From contig MZZL01000409.1 in the NCBI GenBank assembly GCA_002749535.1, forward strand, positions 1,222,604-1,286,603: a stretch of DNA of 64,000 bases, given 5' to 3'. Shown one piece after another: positions 24,227 through 36,999 of the stretch (position 1 is its first letter; every line of letters begins with the position of its first letter). Both the position numbers and the translations under genes were made by a program. The notes beneath the pieces are model-generated. The model saw only the letters and a program-made list of their open reading frames with translations, did not search any database and was not told where the DNA came from. The DNA comes from Apophysomyces variabilis (taxonomy: Eukaryota > Mucoromycota > Mucoromycetes > Mucorales > Mucoraceae).

Positions 24227-26060
24227 ATCAGGCCCAAAAGAAAGATAGATAGAAAATAATATCATTCGGTCTTTCTCTACACCTAATGGACGACCCCGTT
24301 TAGTCCAATCCTTCTGTATTTAGTATAGAGCCGTTGTAACATGTACATACCCTTTCCTCTCCTCTGATTTTTCTTTCTTTGTATATATATAGATGAACTA
24401 ATGAATTACCCTTTTCTTTTAATACTTCCTCCTCTCTTTTTCTTCCTTTGGATTTGTTTGTTTAATATTACTAACTTCTTTGTAGAATATTCGTTGATAC
24501 TTAAGACGATGCTTAGTTATAGATCCGATAATCTCCACACATGCAGATGTTAAAAACGATCATGTGTAGTCAGGATCAACCTGTCATTCACATGGCTTGT
24601 CGCACACATGCCTGTTTCAATTTTAGCCATGTGGGTGTTTTCAAGTGTAACTATTAGACGGAGTGATCATCGTCATGATCTAGTCATTTATGTATTCGTA
24701 CGTCCCTGTTGTTCTCGCCCTTTTATTATAGCCCATTCCACTTCGCCGCGGAAGTAAGTGTAAGAAGGAGGCGAGATGACCACCCGGGACAAAGAGTTGG
24801 AGTCGGCATCATGAATCGTCATACTTTGCACCTTGCCATTTTTGGTATAGGGTGCGTCCTTTGGCCTAGGAGCCTCGCCTGCTTTGATCAGTGAGTAGCC
24901 GAGATCAAACCATGTCAATCTAAGAAAAAAGAAACTATGGCTTTGTACAACCGGCACAGCTCTTTGAATAGCGCTTATGCGTTTGCTTTTTTTATCGATC
25001 CAATTATCCGAGGCTTTTGTATCTCTTGTTTCTTGGCCTGCTTTTGCTTTAATTGGTACATAGCAAATTTTAGCAGAAACGAACCCTACTCAAAATTTTC
25101 ATCTGCCGATAAACATTGTTACATATAGGTCTGATTTGATGTTGTGCCTCTTAACCCTTTTTTTTTTTTAAACTCGTAGCCATTCAGCGAATGATGGATT
25201 GGCACTGCTAATTTGCATTAAGCGAACATATATGTCTGTTCTCATTAATTGCTTTTGAAGAGTCTTGTTCAGAACATATCGCAGCTGCGTTGTGTAGAAC
25301 AACTTGAGGACGTCTCCGATATGTTGCTTCGTTCTTCTTCGTATCCATCTTTGTCTTGATCCTGTTGGTTTCGTCACTTTTACCTGAACTAAGTCTTACA
25401 CTTCATACCCTTCTTATGGTCGATGCGGTCGGCCCGCCTTTATCCATTATGCGTCTCCCGCTTTTGCGCTTATTATCTTCTTCTTCCCTCAACCTACGAT
25501 GAGCATGGACTCTTTATTGCGGACCATGTATGTCTTCAATGGGTATAAAGTGCTTATCAATAGTTAGTTCTATCCAACACCTTTTCTCTTTTATCATACC
25601 GTTGGCCATCATCGATGAGATGCACCGCGATCCCTCTTCATGCGCAAGAATTAACCTTGACAGTAAGCAAAAATGCCGAAGTATCATTTCGATTTCTCCA
25701 ACTTATTATTTGGATTGTACGCTTGTTGATATTTGCAGCGGCTTGCTAATCATTGATGTAGAATACTCATTTGTGGAGTTTGTGCGACATATATATATTC
25801 TAAAAGGGGAAATATAGATGTTCTAAAGGGGAAATAGGAAGCTCATTAAAAGGCACGGTGGAATACATTCTGTCTCTTGCCCCGCTTTTTTTCCAGCCAA
25901 ACGGTGTTCTCTCTCTCATGCTCCGAACCCAAAGAGACAATCGCACGTATTATCGGGACTTCAAATAGTACACCCGCTTTGGCTGGGTGTTTCCTTTATT
26001 ATTTCACTGCTTTTCTGCTTTGCTCCTTCTTTGTTCTTCTCCTTCTCCCCACCCTAACCC
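24227..26060. other. Intergenic with one candidate exon
   Basis: About 1.8 kb without a supported gene apart from one coding-like stretch on the minus strand (listed separately). Other frames (for example 25168-25377 minus) are open but carry no recognised motif and could not be joined into a model. Confidence 0.4.
24688..24924 (-). other. Possible orphan exon, minus strand
   Basis: After a good acceptor on the minus strand (pyrimidine run ending CTTAG), a 78-codon frame reads in normal, non-repetitive amino-acid composition (LTWFDLGYSLIKAG at its start; SPPSYTYFRGEVEW near its end) to a stop. This looks like a terminal exon, but no upstream exon or family was recognised. It may be the end of a small unknown gene or of a decayed one. 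Confidence 0.3.
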
Positions 26061-27576
26061 ATGTCTATTCATGAACAATCCACAGAGACCACTGGTCTTC
26101 TGGAGAATGAACGCGACCGCTATGAAGCCGCAGAAGCTACACAGGAAGAGGAATCTTGGCAAGACTTGAAGAAATATATCAAACCGTTGGTAGCTGCCAA
26201 TTTTATGAGTATTTTAGTCGGTTTAAACGATGGCAATATCGGTGTGATTATACCACGTCTGAGAGTACACTATGATGTCAATATTCAAACGGTCTCTCTT
26301 CTGTTTCTGTGCAATGCCATTGGTTTCTTGATCAGTGCAGCTTCCAATGGATACATGGTCCATCGATTCGGTCAGCTGGGTGCAATCTATATAGGATCAG
26401 TCGGAGTTTTGCTATCGTATCTGTTACTGATGCAAGCATTTCCCTTTACCATAACATGTGCTTTGATGGTCCTTCAGGGATCCGGTGTGGCTTTTCTGGA
26501 CGCTGGTATGAACGTGTACACTGCCAATGTTCCTATGGCAACCATGATGTTAAACATCCTGCACGGTAAGTTTCGATCACAAAAAAAGAAAGCATCTTTC
26601 TACTTTCATATCATTTTAAACTCTTGTTCTTTCCTATGATTAGCTGTATATGGTGTTGGCGCCATGATTAGCCCTCTAGTGAACTCCTTTTTTTTGGCTC
26701 ACCAATTGTCTTGGAAATACATGTACGTCTTTCTGGGCTCTGTTGCCTTCCTCAACTTGGTCTTGATTACGGTCGGCTTCCGTAATGTCAATGTGGATGG
26801 GGAAGAAAGTACCTTGTCTGAAGGAGAAACTGGAACCGTGGCTAGCTCTTCGAAGCATGTGTCGAAAAAAGATGCTATTTTGAATCGCATGACACTCCTT
26901 TGTGCGTTCTATATACTGGTGTACGTCGGAGTGGAAATTATTGTGGGAGGATGGGGCTACACTTTCCTTACAGTGGGTCGACACGGCAATGAAGTGGCTA
27001 TGAATCGGGTCATGTCGGGTTATTGGGCTGGTTTAGCCTTAGGCCGAGTAGTTTTGGGTTATGTGGCCGGCAGATTCGGCGAGAAAGCTACGGTCACTGT
27101 GCTGACCGTGTTAGCCGCTGTTCTCCTTGCGCTTGTAGCTCTTGTACCCAACGTGGTGGTTGATTCGGCAGGTAAAAAAAACAAAGATGAAAAGAAGAAT
27201 ACTGTTTTACTAAAATCCAACTGGATCTTTCTTTTGTGGAATAGCCATTGTTTTGACTGGATTTGTCATTGGGCCCATGTTCCCCACGACGGTGTCCCTG
27301 GTATCAAAGGTCTTGCCCAGACAGTGGCACGCTACCTCGATCGGATTCATTGCAGCGTAAGTGATATCTCCACGCATGTGGCCATTGTTTGTTAAATAAC
27401 TTCTCGGCTTATCTAGGGTCGGTGCGAGTGGCGCAGCGGTATTTCCATTTGTCACAGGCATCATTGCAGGAGAGGTCAGTGTTCTGGCGATACCATATAT
27501 TTGTTTAGCGATGACTATCGCCATGCAAATCATGTGGATAGGCGTCCCATCAAAAGATAGGGTAGAAAACCGTTAG
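26061..27576 (+). CDS. Major facilitator superfamily transporter
   Basis: Exons 26061-26565, 26644-27171, 27245-27356, 27417-27576; 434 residues. About twelve hydrophobic helices are seen, starting after a hydrophilic N terminus of 40 residues. The N-terminal half has FMSILVGLNDGNIGVIIPRL and a loop-2-like stretch HRFGQLGAIYIGS; the C-terminal half has GYWAGLALGRVVLGYVAGRFG. The sequence resembles fungal MFS members related to fucose permease/Bsc6-type proteins. The substrate is unknown. The Ser-rich loop between helices 6 and 7 is cytoplasmic in this fold. Confidence 0.85.
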
Positions 27577-28252
27577 AATAGATCATATATAAGTATATAT
27601 CGCTTTTCCTAAAGAAAAAAGCTGTCTTATGACTGTAAAGATGGTTTATTATCGATAGTCATGGTTCGATGTCGATGATCAAATTACCCTGAAACGGCAC
27701 GTTTACGAAGGGACAGGGATAATTGATTGCAAGGCATTTGACGCACAGAAGCTGATCCAAATACTCCAACGAACAGTGACATATGGAATCTGCCATGGCT
27801 TTATCAGGTTGCTAACAAAGCTGTATTGCTTGCGAGTAGCTTCCAGACTGTCTATGGGTGCCACCACTACCTTAATTATCGGAGTCAATCAATAAGTACA
27901 CATGGTAGCTTTAATCCTTGATCGTTTTCAACAAGAACTTGGAGACACAATGATGGATCAGTTTTCATTATATGCATGACGATCTTCTGCAGTAGAAGGG
28001 GTTTACTATGTATGGAGTTGAGCGATATTATCCAAGAGCTGAACACTCATTTTTTCATATTATGTTACGCTGCTCTGTTAAATTTTTGTGGCAATGGAAG
28101 AACTAACTTGACGCGAAGAATAAGATAACCATAGGTCATAATGGGCAAAAGATTTAGTGCTCGAATCTCAGACGGTCCCATGGAAATCGGGTACCGAAAA
28201 ACTTGACAATGGGGGAAGGGGAACCTTTTGACCTCAGAATCCCCCAGATTTC
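27577..28252. other. Intergenic
   Basis: Spacer of 0.7 kb; only short shadow frames, nothing recognised. Confidence 0.45.
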
Positions 28253-28811
28253 ATGTTGCGGTCCATTCTTCGATCTTCAGGCCGTCTTTACTCTACAGGA
28301 ACTAACGTGTCAGCAAGACCTTCAACGCGTTTTCTACAAGACTTCATGACTTCTAAGGAAAAAGGACCTGTCCAACTCGCAATTGAGAGTAAAGTGAGTC
28401 AGCCCAACAGTAAAAGCACTGCATTTTCTAAGATCAACTTGCAGCTTACAGAGGAATTGAATCCTTCTACCCTGGAAGCAGTCAATGAATCTCACCTTCA
28501 TGCTCATCATGCTGCAATGAGGGGGAATACGAGCAAAGAAACACATTTCCGGTATTTGGTTACTTTACCCATTAGTTTAGTTGACTTATCCGTTGCTGCT
28601 CCAAACATAGTGTGACGATCGTCTCCGAAGAGTTCGCAGGAAAAGTAGGCAACAACGTGAAAGCAATCCGAGTCACTGACACAACTTTGCTTAGACCATG
28701 ATGCAACGTCATCGTATGGTATACAAGATCTTGGGGGAGGAACTTAAGCAAGGGCTCCATGCACTTTCTTTGAAGACTAAAACTCAAGCAGAGCTCGCCA
28801 AATCCTCTTGA
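28253..28811 (+). CDS. BolA-family protein (BOLA1-like)
   Basis: Exons 28253-28551, 28611-28644, 28695-28811; 149 residues. The N terminus (MLRSILRSSGRLYST) is basic, hydroxylated and free of acids, typical of a mitochondrial presequence. The BolA fold follows: LNPSTLEAVNESHLHAHH, then FRVTIVSEEFAGK and RHRMVYKILGEELKQGLHAL, where the helix-turn-helix-like end includes LHALS. BolA1 proteins work with monothiol glutaredoxin (Grx5) in mitochondrial iron-sulphur cluster handling; the conserved His residues in the HLHAHH region are the likely cluster or glutaredoxin contacts. Exon 2 is only 34 nt. Confidence 0.92.
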
Positions 28812-29329
28812 GATAATAAAAACTACAGGTTTTTGCTGGAGCATTTGCGTCTGCCTGGAATTCTTTGCGTTGATAGGAAGATTAAATATACATTGGCTGC
28901 GTCATATAAGGAATGAAAATATGTGCTGCATAATAGTGCGTGATAGTCTAACGGGTACTTCTTCCTACTCTGATCCATAAATATGTTTCCTGTTGCAACA
29001 CACCATCCATTAATACAAAAGAGACTGTTTTCCTTCTTTGTCTATATCTATATCGTACTATAAAATCGTACATGCATGCGACTGGTATTGTCATGTTGTC
29101 TTATCCTTGTAGTGTTGTCATTCATGAGACATCCATCAATTCTCTCTCGATGACCCGCAGTTCTTAGTTTCAGTGATCTTAACTGTTTAAAGTCGAAGCG
29201 ATAACAACTTCCTTATGTATTACATCCTTGGTACGCACTTCAATTGATACAATGTACAAGGATGACTCATGTCCCTTTATCTCCATAGTCCGTCTGAGTA
29301 AGCTTCCTAAACTCCATTATATAAGTGAA
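28812..29329. other. Intergenic
   Basis: No gene or repeat recognised before the repeat-family copy. Confidence 0.45.
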
Positions 29330-29760
29330 TAAGAAATGTTGTCCGCTTATACGCAATGGTACTCACTCTCTTATGCTTCGGAGTCTTCGCCAGGTGTTAC
29401 ATCACTTCAACTTCTCTGTGGATGTTAAACACAAACCCGATCGCTCTACAGAAGCCTTGTCTCCTCTCACCGTCCCCCACTGGTCAATGGTGCAGCGCTG
29501 TTCCCTGGTGTTGGGCAGGAATACCGTTCGCAGATAAAGAAACATCATCATATCCTTTTATTTGCTAACCATGAACTAACTTATATGCTACTCGAATGAA
29601 TTTTATGCCCACTGGAGAACCAAGTTAATGTAAGTACAACATGTTTTCCGCATGACTGACTTGTTAATGACCTATACTTATTTTATTTAGCGCAGACTTG
29701 GTCCTTCATGGACGCAAAACTGGTTTTAGAGCAGCGTAAAAATTGATTCAATAAACGGTA
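29330..29760 (+). repeat. Second copy of the repeat family (locus B), inverted relative to 19161-19600
   Basis: This stretch aligns with the reverse complement of about 19161-19600. First comes a diverged version of the short ORF (ATG at 29336; MLSAYTQWYSLSYAS against MLSVYAQYYSLSSAS), here stopped after 30 codons at 29428. Then come the inverted-repeat arms (about 29555-29626 and 29696-29760) around a 61-nt intron-like loop (29630-29690: GTAAGTA ... TTAATGAC ... ATTTAG). Both copies are clearly diverged, so they are independent insertions of one element family, not an assembly effect. Confidence 0.75.
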
Positions 29761-29832
29761 TGTTATCGAGAACAGATTCTACTTTCTAAATTGTTTCTTT
29801 TTTTTCTTTTGGACGGGTGGAATCAAGGAAAT

Positions 29833-32036
29833 CTAATCAACCTTAATGCTGGAGAAGATCTTGTGCAAGAAGTACAGGCATGCAAGGTAACCAATAGAAC
29901 CTAATAAGGAAAGGATGAGTACGTCAATGCTATTCTGTATCTTCTTTTTACCTGTCAAGACAGCTGTGACCAGACTAATAATGGCGGAATAGCCAAAGTA
30001 TAGAACCGTGCTAGTGAAGTTGCTGATATTCAACTTTGTGAAATAGTAGAGTATAGAATACAAAAAGACGTAGACACCGGTAGCACCAGAGGTGAAGAAA
30101 GAACGCCACGACCAGTGATAGTCTTCGTTACAAAGGTGGAAATAGCACATCAAGATAGAGACTTGAGTGCAAGTCAAGATTAACACAAGGAAGACAAGGA
30201 ACAAGAAACCGATGCCATAGTAAATACGATGGAACCAGATGCTGTTCATAATGAAGTAAAGCTCGATAAAGATAGCGCCGAATGGTAAGATACCACCCAT
30301 CATGATTGAAGGAATGCTACGAAGGTATAATGGTTGATCGGGAATCTGGCGAGGGATCTGGTTTGTGCGCACAGGATGCTCGATACGTGGCTTACGGAAA
30401 CCAAAGTAAGCACCAAGGACAGCAAGTGGTAGGGAGATTAGACCCCACAAGCCTAAAACAGCGACCATGGTTCCAAATGGAACTGCACCCGATGACTGCG
30501 ATCCGATTAAAAAGAAGTTAAGGGCAAACAATGATCCTAAAATAGTACTGGAATCAAACATGCGAGTTATAATTCGCCCAATGACATGATTCCACCTCAC
30601 TTACCCAGGGAATAAGGTCGCTGTCAGCAGCATATTCGACTTCCAAGCGTCGCCGCCGTTCATCTTATAAATACGAGCAGAAACATAGCCGGCAATGCAG
30701 CTAAATACCATGAAGAATATAACCATCACTGTTGCAAGAGCTCCACGGTTCGACGGCGAAAGGAAGCCAAGCACAGCAAACACTAATGAAAATATAAGTG
30801 GGATTTTTTGAGTTTTACTGTTTCAAACGTTACCTAGAGTCAAGCCAGTCATGGCAATAAGGTGGGAACCGCTACCAACAAGAACAGAGAGCAGCAGAGA
30901 CCGAACAGGAGGTCGGAAAACGTCACCGTGGACCAGCTTCCATCCGTAATCTTCCTGAACATCTTCCTGCGTTGCCATATATGTTTAGATTTGCTACTAT
31001 TACATCCTACTTTACTATGTACCTGAGCATCCACGGCGTTATAGCGAGAAATGTCTTTGTGGAGTGCACGGAGCAAAATCATGGACACCATGCCAGTGAG
31101 GAAAAGAACGATAACAACTGAATTAACCAAAGAGAACCAGTGAATCGAAGGATCACCAATACGAAGATATTTGTCCCAGCGTGTCGAGAACGACGTATCA
31201 GAATGCTATGACAGAGATGAGTAAGGATATAGGCTGCTAAACTAGCCAAGAGATACTCACCTTCCATACGACATCGTAGGTGTAAACAACTTGCTTGTTT
31301 TCACTCAGCTGCAATGCCTTATATTCTGGCTTACATAAGTCCTCGCCCTTTGCATCTGCTGGGACATCTTTGCTGATCGCACGGACGACAACGCCAACCA
31401 CGCGAGACTTTCCGTCTTTACGATCGTGATACTCCACCTCGATCGTAAAGTGGTTATGAAGCGCCGTAATGCTACCAGCTTGGAAACCAAGGGGGAATCC
31501 GATGTTGTATTCTGTCTCTTTCTTTGAGGTGTCTTCAGTCAAGTGAGCTGCTGGCAATCCATCTACAACCCAATTTTGGGTGTATCCCTCTGCCACACAC
31601 TGATTGATAAAATCCACGTTTTCTTTCTTTAGAGGTTTAGATACACACAACTTCTTGCACGTTTCTCTCTGCTTCATGCGCAACTATGTAAAGCAGTAGC
31701 GTTAGAAATACAATGTCAAACACGCAAGCACATATTTTTTCAAGGTACCTCGAATGGAGAGTTGAAGATGCGATCACCAAACAAGATGCTTCCAAGACTT
31801 TCCCATTGCTTAATGGCTCCTTCTTCTGGAGGACAGAATTGGAAACGCGGATCGTAGTAATCATAGGAGATCACGGATTTGAGATGCAAGTCAGAAGGTG
31901 ACAAAGAGTTAACAAGCAGAGGTACAACCTCTCCTTCCTTGTAGTCGTGAGGGGCGACGCCAGGTAGATAGAAGGCTAAGCTAAGTTGAACACAAAGACC
32001 AAAAAGAACAAGTAAAGTTGTTCCCCCTTTGGACAT
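29833..32036 (-). CDS. Transmembrane 9 superfamily protein (EMP70/TM9SF)
   Basis: Minus-strand exons: 32036-31749, 31683-31261, 31205-31023, 30966-30834, 30782-30605, 30547-29833; 639 residues, usual for the family. A signal peptide (about 1-22, ending near AFYLPG) is followed by a lumenal domain with paired cysteines and the [15 protein letters not shown] opening, then nine membrane helices from about residue 275. Family motifs seen are [49 protein letters not shown] and [12 protein letters not shown]. The C terminus SSIKVD carries the KxD/E Golgi-retention motif of TM9SF proteins. These proteins act in Golgi/endosome sorting, adhesion and copper homeostasis. The last intron's acceptor (TTCCAG, 30548) is preferred over a nearer TTTTAG because only it keeps the frame. 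Confidence 0.93.
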
Positions 32037-33444
32037 AATAGCGACAAGATGGAAGAGATGCTGCCAGCGAAAAAAAAGAAAAACAGGCTGAATTTAGCGA
32101 CGATAACCCATACGGACACAACAAACCCAATCCAAATAGGGAAATCTTTACACGACACACCTATACGCTAAGGATGTCTATGTCCGTTGCAGTTTAACAA
32201 AACAGATCTAAAGCGTTTGCAAGTCAAACAACCGCATGAGACACTTTAAGCAGTCGATCAGAGTCAGAATTTATTTACAAGCATTCTAGGCAATATGTCG
32301 CTGGGATAACGCTGTGGGCATTGTGCATCACGCGTATGTTTCCAGAAAGTATGCTGAGATAGGACCTAAACCTACAATAATAAGCATTTTACCTGAGTAA
32401 AGGACTATACTTTAACTAATACTTTGGAAATACGGGTGTTTCATTATAGAGCTGTTGACGCAGGAATTATTGCGAGTTTCCGGCTAAGTAACGTCGATCC
32501 ACTCAATACCTTCAAGAGTCCGTCTAAACTATGTATCTGTATTTGTATACTAATCTCCATGCACCGAATGGAAAAGGTAAAATAAATGAATAATATCAGC
32601 AGGACGTAGCTTTTTTCTGATAAGCAAAGTAGATACTTGAATTCTGATTTGGTACAGTTGGAGCGCCATCGCTTGTTGACAGTAGGCAGAAATGCTAAGT
32701 AAGACAACGATAACAAACAGAAAGTGACAGTCCAGCGCGCATGATGTATAAATATCGATAATTAACCTGTCATCACGAGCTAATAGTATATTGTCTTTTC
32801 TTTGCTTTGGCTCGTCGTTTACTTTCTGAAAGCAGTCTTTGAGAATCATTGCTGCATGTGCTGATAGCGAAGTTTAGAAATGTCTGATATGTACAACGGA
32901 AAATCCCGTCATCAGATAGTGTAACTTACTGGTCAAGGTTACAGTTTATTGCTACGTTACTGCTCTACGTAACTTACATCTTGGTTCACGTTATGGAGCT
33001 GGGGTACAATGGTATCAAATCCACTATCGCTTTGCCAGTGTACAAGAATCAGATCAATGGAAAAACACAATACGAAAGCTGGATATGACTGATTGTCGCG
33101 ATACAGTACCGTACGCAAATCCGACTTTGGTATTTATTCACAAAATGCGGTTACACAGCTCGTGCAAAGCGGCATATTGCATAGGGCTTCTGACGGCTAG
33201 CCTTGGCAAAGTAACAGGAGGCCTACGCTATTTATAACTAAATTCTAGCATGAAGCTTCCCTAAGAATACTACTTATTTACAAGTTTAAACTGAGATCTG
33301 CTTTTTTCTGTATTTTTTTTGTCTTTGAAAGGGTAGAGCAAACGGAGGATAAGGGCACATTAAGAGTCACGTGTCGGGCGCGTGCCACTTTTACGGGCAG
33401 GTTTTTTTGCTTCGCTTTGGTCTTCCTAACCTCCTCGCATCCTT
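32037..33444. other. Intergenic, no gene supported
   Basis: 1.4 kb between divergently transcribed genes, which must contain both promoters. Frames are short and show no motif. A CACGTG-like core (GTCACGTGTCG) occurs near 33367, about 75 bp before the start of the BRCT gene, and could be an E-box. Confidence 0.45.
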
Positions 33445-35920
33445 ATGATTCGTTCCGGATCTACATCATCCTCACTAGAAAATGTATCTCCATCAATATC
33501 CGAATCAAAGGAGGGTCGACAACGAACGTCTTTGACAGGCACCAAACGCAAGGGTCTTTATTTCTCAAAGTCTGCTACTTCAAAACAGGAAGCTGCAGAC
33601 CTTCATCGATCGGGTGACAATAAGCGACAGTCATCCATTAGTTCATTCATTAGAAAGTCGGCACTTGCGTCTTCCAAAGATTCGCACGTGAATCCCGCTC
33701 CTGCTGCATCTGCAACCTCACAAAGCACGCAACGCCCTCCCCCAATGACTTCCACGCCAGTAGAACCCAGTCAGATTTTAAGGGGAGTTGTTGCCTGTCT
33801 TGACATCAGGTACTACATCAGACCCCAGTTGCCTATCTCTTGTTCCATATTCTTCTGTAAGCTAAGACAACTGTAGAACTGAAGATGGGGATGATGTTTC
33901 GCAGAACTTCGAGCGAGCATTACAGTCCATGGGGGCTAAGGTAAGCCCTAGCTTCTTCACTATTTTCCAGAGTTTTGGCTCAGTTTTTATTAGACCCGGA
34001 AGACATTCTCGGGTAATATACAGACTTATACTCAACCCGACCGTTGACTTTAATAGTGACTGACTTGACATAATTCGCCAGACTCTATTACACATCTTAT
34101 TTTCAAAAATGGTTCACCCACAACCTTACGAAAAGCTCGAAGCAAAAATATCAACGTTGTAAACTTGCTGTGGATCAGCAGGTGTGTTGTACGATATGAT
34201 TTATGTTATGCGAGACTCAATATGGACTAGATGCAAACGTGAGGGAATGCGACTGGAAGAAAAGGACTTTGGCATTGATAGTCCACAAAGCTTGGTCGTT
34301 TCGGGCAAACGCCGACGAAGATCGATGGAACCGGGAAAAGTAAAAGCGCTGGTTTTAAATGGCGTGGAGAAACAAATAGGTATATTTTGAATTAAGAATT
34401 ATCGTCTCGAGAATATAGAGAACCGGAAAAGAAGGCGAGAGATCATCCATCTAAACGACCCGCATAACGTAGATTCGAACGACGATCCAACGAAGCGTCG
34501 AAAATCGTATGGTATACCACGGACTGTAACAACAACGGATGAGACGCGGCGTGCCTCAGAGCCGAGACATCGGTTATCTTCACTGCGAGAATCCTTTGGA
34601 AGTAGAAGGGAATCCCGTGATCCAGCACGCATAAGGGAGCTTTCTGTTTGGAAAACTGAGGATGATAATAATACGAGCATGTCTTCAGGATCGATGCCGC
34701 CGGATGAGCTCGATCTCCTTGAAATGGAAGAAGATGAGGAAGCTGTTCGTAAAAAAGAATTGTCCAAGCCGCACCGATCAGGGTTAGAATCTTATGCAGA
34801 ATCACTTGATGCCAGAAACAGAGCAACAGATCCTGAATGTCAAGTGCAGGAAGAGGAGATCCAAACTGGACCTGATCGTGAAATTAAAGCACAGATCAAA
34901 GCCGACTTCTTTGTTGAAGAAGTGGATACGCCGAAGCCTTCACGGACTTCATTGGGTGCGTCGACTATGCCACCCTTGCGACGTAAACGACGATCGCTTG
35001 GTGGATCATCACGTCTCAGCATGGGTGGCATAGAAGAGAAGCAATCACTGATCATACCAGTTCATGCACCTTCAGCACAACAACCCTCATCCTCTTCCTC
35101 AACGGAAATTCGGGCACTATCATCTCGTATACAGAGAGCCACCGAGTTAGCAGAACATCGACCGACTATTGTGTTGACAAGTGTTGATGACAAAGAAAGA
35201 GCACAATGTCTTGCAATCATCAAGCGATTAGGGAATTTTGAGGTTGTTGACAGGTAAGTGAAGGGGATACTCGCATAGATAGATATATATTCACATGAAA
35301 TTCTTTAGTGTGGATGAACGAACAACTCATGTTATCGGTATGGATGTCATAACTTGTTCAATCTGGTTTTTTGTTGACATCAAAATTTCTTTAGTTGGTC
35401 GGAACCGTCGGACACCTTCTGTTATGTTTGGTTTACTGCAAGGCGCATGGCTAATTAAGATTGAATGGTTAGCATTTCAATTAAGCGTGTATATGCGTCT
35501 CATATCATGATATTTGCATTTAGGATTTTGGACAGCGGTAAGCTAGGGAAATATCAAAGTGAAGAGAGCTACACGACTACGGAATGGTTTCCTCGGCAAC
35601 TGGCCGCACGGCAAGGCAAATCCTGGTTTCCGTCTAATGTCTGCATTTGTGTTCTATCAACTTACAAGGATCAATCCCTGATTCTACAATTATTGCATAA
35701 ATCTGGCGCCAAAGTGGTGGATACGGCAGAAAATGCGGATATTATTATCAGCAAGGAGAAGATGAATTCCGACAGGATAGTGGTCAACGAGAACTGGTTG
35801 TTCCATTCCATTGTTGAATGGCGATGTAAGTCTTTTCTCTTTCCGAAAGATAACTAAGGCTCAATCATTCGACTCTTAGATTTACCCACCGCCAATTACA
35901 ATATGTCGAAACCGTCATAA
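33445..35920 (+). CDS. Microcephalin-like protein with three BRCT domains
   Basis: Ten exons: 33445-33809, 33877-33940, 33994-34012, 34082-34181, 34231-34379, 34419-35253, 35309-35337, 35395-35467, 35524-35825, 35880-35920; 658 residues, all phases agree. BRCT1 (about 112-200) has LRGVVACLDIRTEDG, LQSMGAKTRKTFS, SITHLIFKNGSPTT and NVVNLLWISRCK, the last Trp being the BRCT helix-3 Trp. A charged, Ser-rich middle follows, then a C-terminal BRCT pair (about 485-645): PTIVLTSVDDKERAQC ... THVIVGRNRRT ... LIKIEW, and VCICVLSTYKDQS ... ENWLFHSIVEWR. One N-terminal plus two C-terminal BRCT domains, and close similarity of BRCT1, point to MCPH1, which acts in DNA-damage signalling and chromosome condensation. 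Phosphopeptide binding by the tandem pair is inferred. Two exons (19 and 29 nt) are tiny. Confidence 0.82.
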
Positions 35921-36636
35921 TCATACACCATCAAAACGAATCAAACATTTGTACATTAATTTTATAGTTTGCATATTAAAAAAAAGATTATTTGGCACGG
36001 CATCACCGGAAAACCCTTCTTCTTTAGTGTGGACCAGCATGGGCGTGAGAAAGCATCGTTTGTTTTGTTTTTTCGGGTTTGTCAAATGACACCTGACGGT
36101 GACTAATAGCCCGTTGGTAGGCCCAACTCCATTTTCTGTTGATGTTACATACAACAACTTTCCATTCGAGTTAAGCTGGATAACATTTAGTGATAAACCT
36201 AGTTCACACCTGGATCACCTTGACGATTCAACCGTAAGTTAACTCATTTTCGGGAGATAATTGTATATAATCCAAAAACCGATTCTTTTTCATTGCGTCT
36301 TACAGATGTACTTACCGAGAAATTTTTTGATAATCTGCTAAATTGATTTCAAACCCATTTATCAAATAGCTGGGTTCTTTTATTGTTTTGATAAGTTTGT
36401 TCTGGATCTTTGAAGCATGCAAAGCGAGCTTTGTCAGACAGTTGACAGGTTTCAGTTTCAATTGCATTAAAAAATTTCACACAGACTGGGTACCAGAAAC
36501 CACATGATGCCAACTGCATGCTATAAAATGAAAGCAGCTAGCCAATTGTGCTGCCTGATTACCCAATAGAACCTTTGTTCTCTTGCGACTTCTTGTTTAT
36601 AAGACAACGTAACCCATAAGTTATCTTGCTCTCGTC
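35921..36636. other. Intergenic
   Basis: Spacer before a small gene; no coding frame recognised. Confidence 0.45.
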
Positions 36637-36999
36637 ATGCCAGGACCAGCCACACTTTTTACTTTGGGGGCAGTTGGAGCTGCTGGTGCCGTGGCTGCTT
36701 ATGCACGTCGAAATTCTCAAGGCAACGTAAAGACCGATGAACTCGAAGAGGGAAAATTCAAGCCCTACGATTTCGCTCGACGACGTTCCAGCGGCGTCAA
36801 GAACGATCTCTGGGAGTCTCGATCACAGGTAAAAGAAAAAAGTAGAAAACAGATAAGACCGTGCTCATATTTTTAATCCTCTTTTTAAACCAAAAAAAAA
36901 AAGGCTGACCATCTATGGCGGCGTGAATATGGGGCTAGTTTCAGTCACAACTCTTATCCTCGTTTCCCTGGTTCAAAGCCAAATAAGCCAACTAAATAA
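36637..36999 (+). CDS. Small protein with N-terminal membrane helix
   Basis: Exons 36637-36828 and 36904-36999; 95 residues. Residues about 4-22 (ATLFTLGAVGAAGAVAAYAR) form one Gly/Ala-rich hydrophobic helix followed at once by arginines, as in small mitochondrial inner-membrane proteins. The remainder is hydrophilic with YDFARRRSSG, LWRREYGASFSHN and a Pro/Lys-rich end. No family was recognised. The frame continues in coding style across a 75-nt intron with an A-tract acceptor, which supports it as a real gene. Confidence 0.6.

Noticed and set aside
29833..30600. Start of the TM9SF last exon at the Met near 30600
   Set aside because: That Met lies in the intron; the phase-correct acceptor is at 30548.
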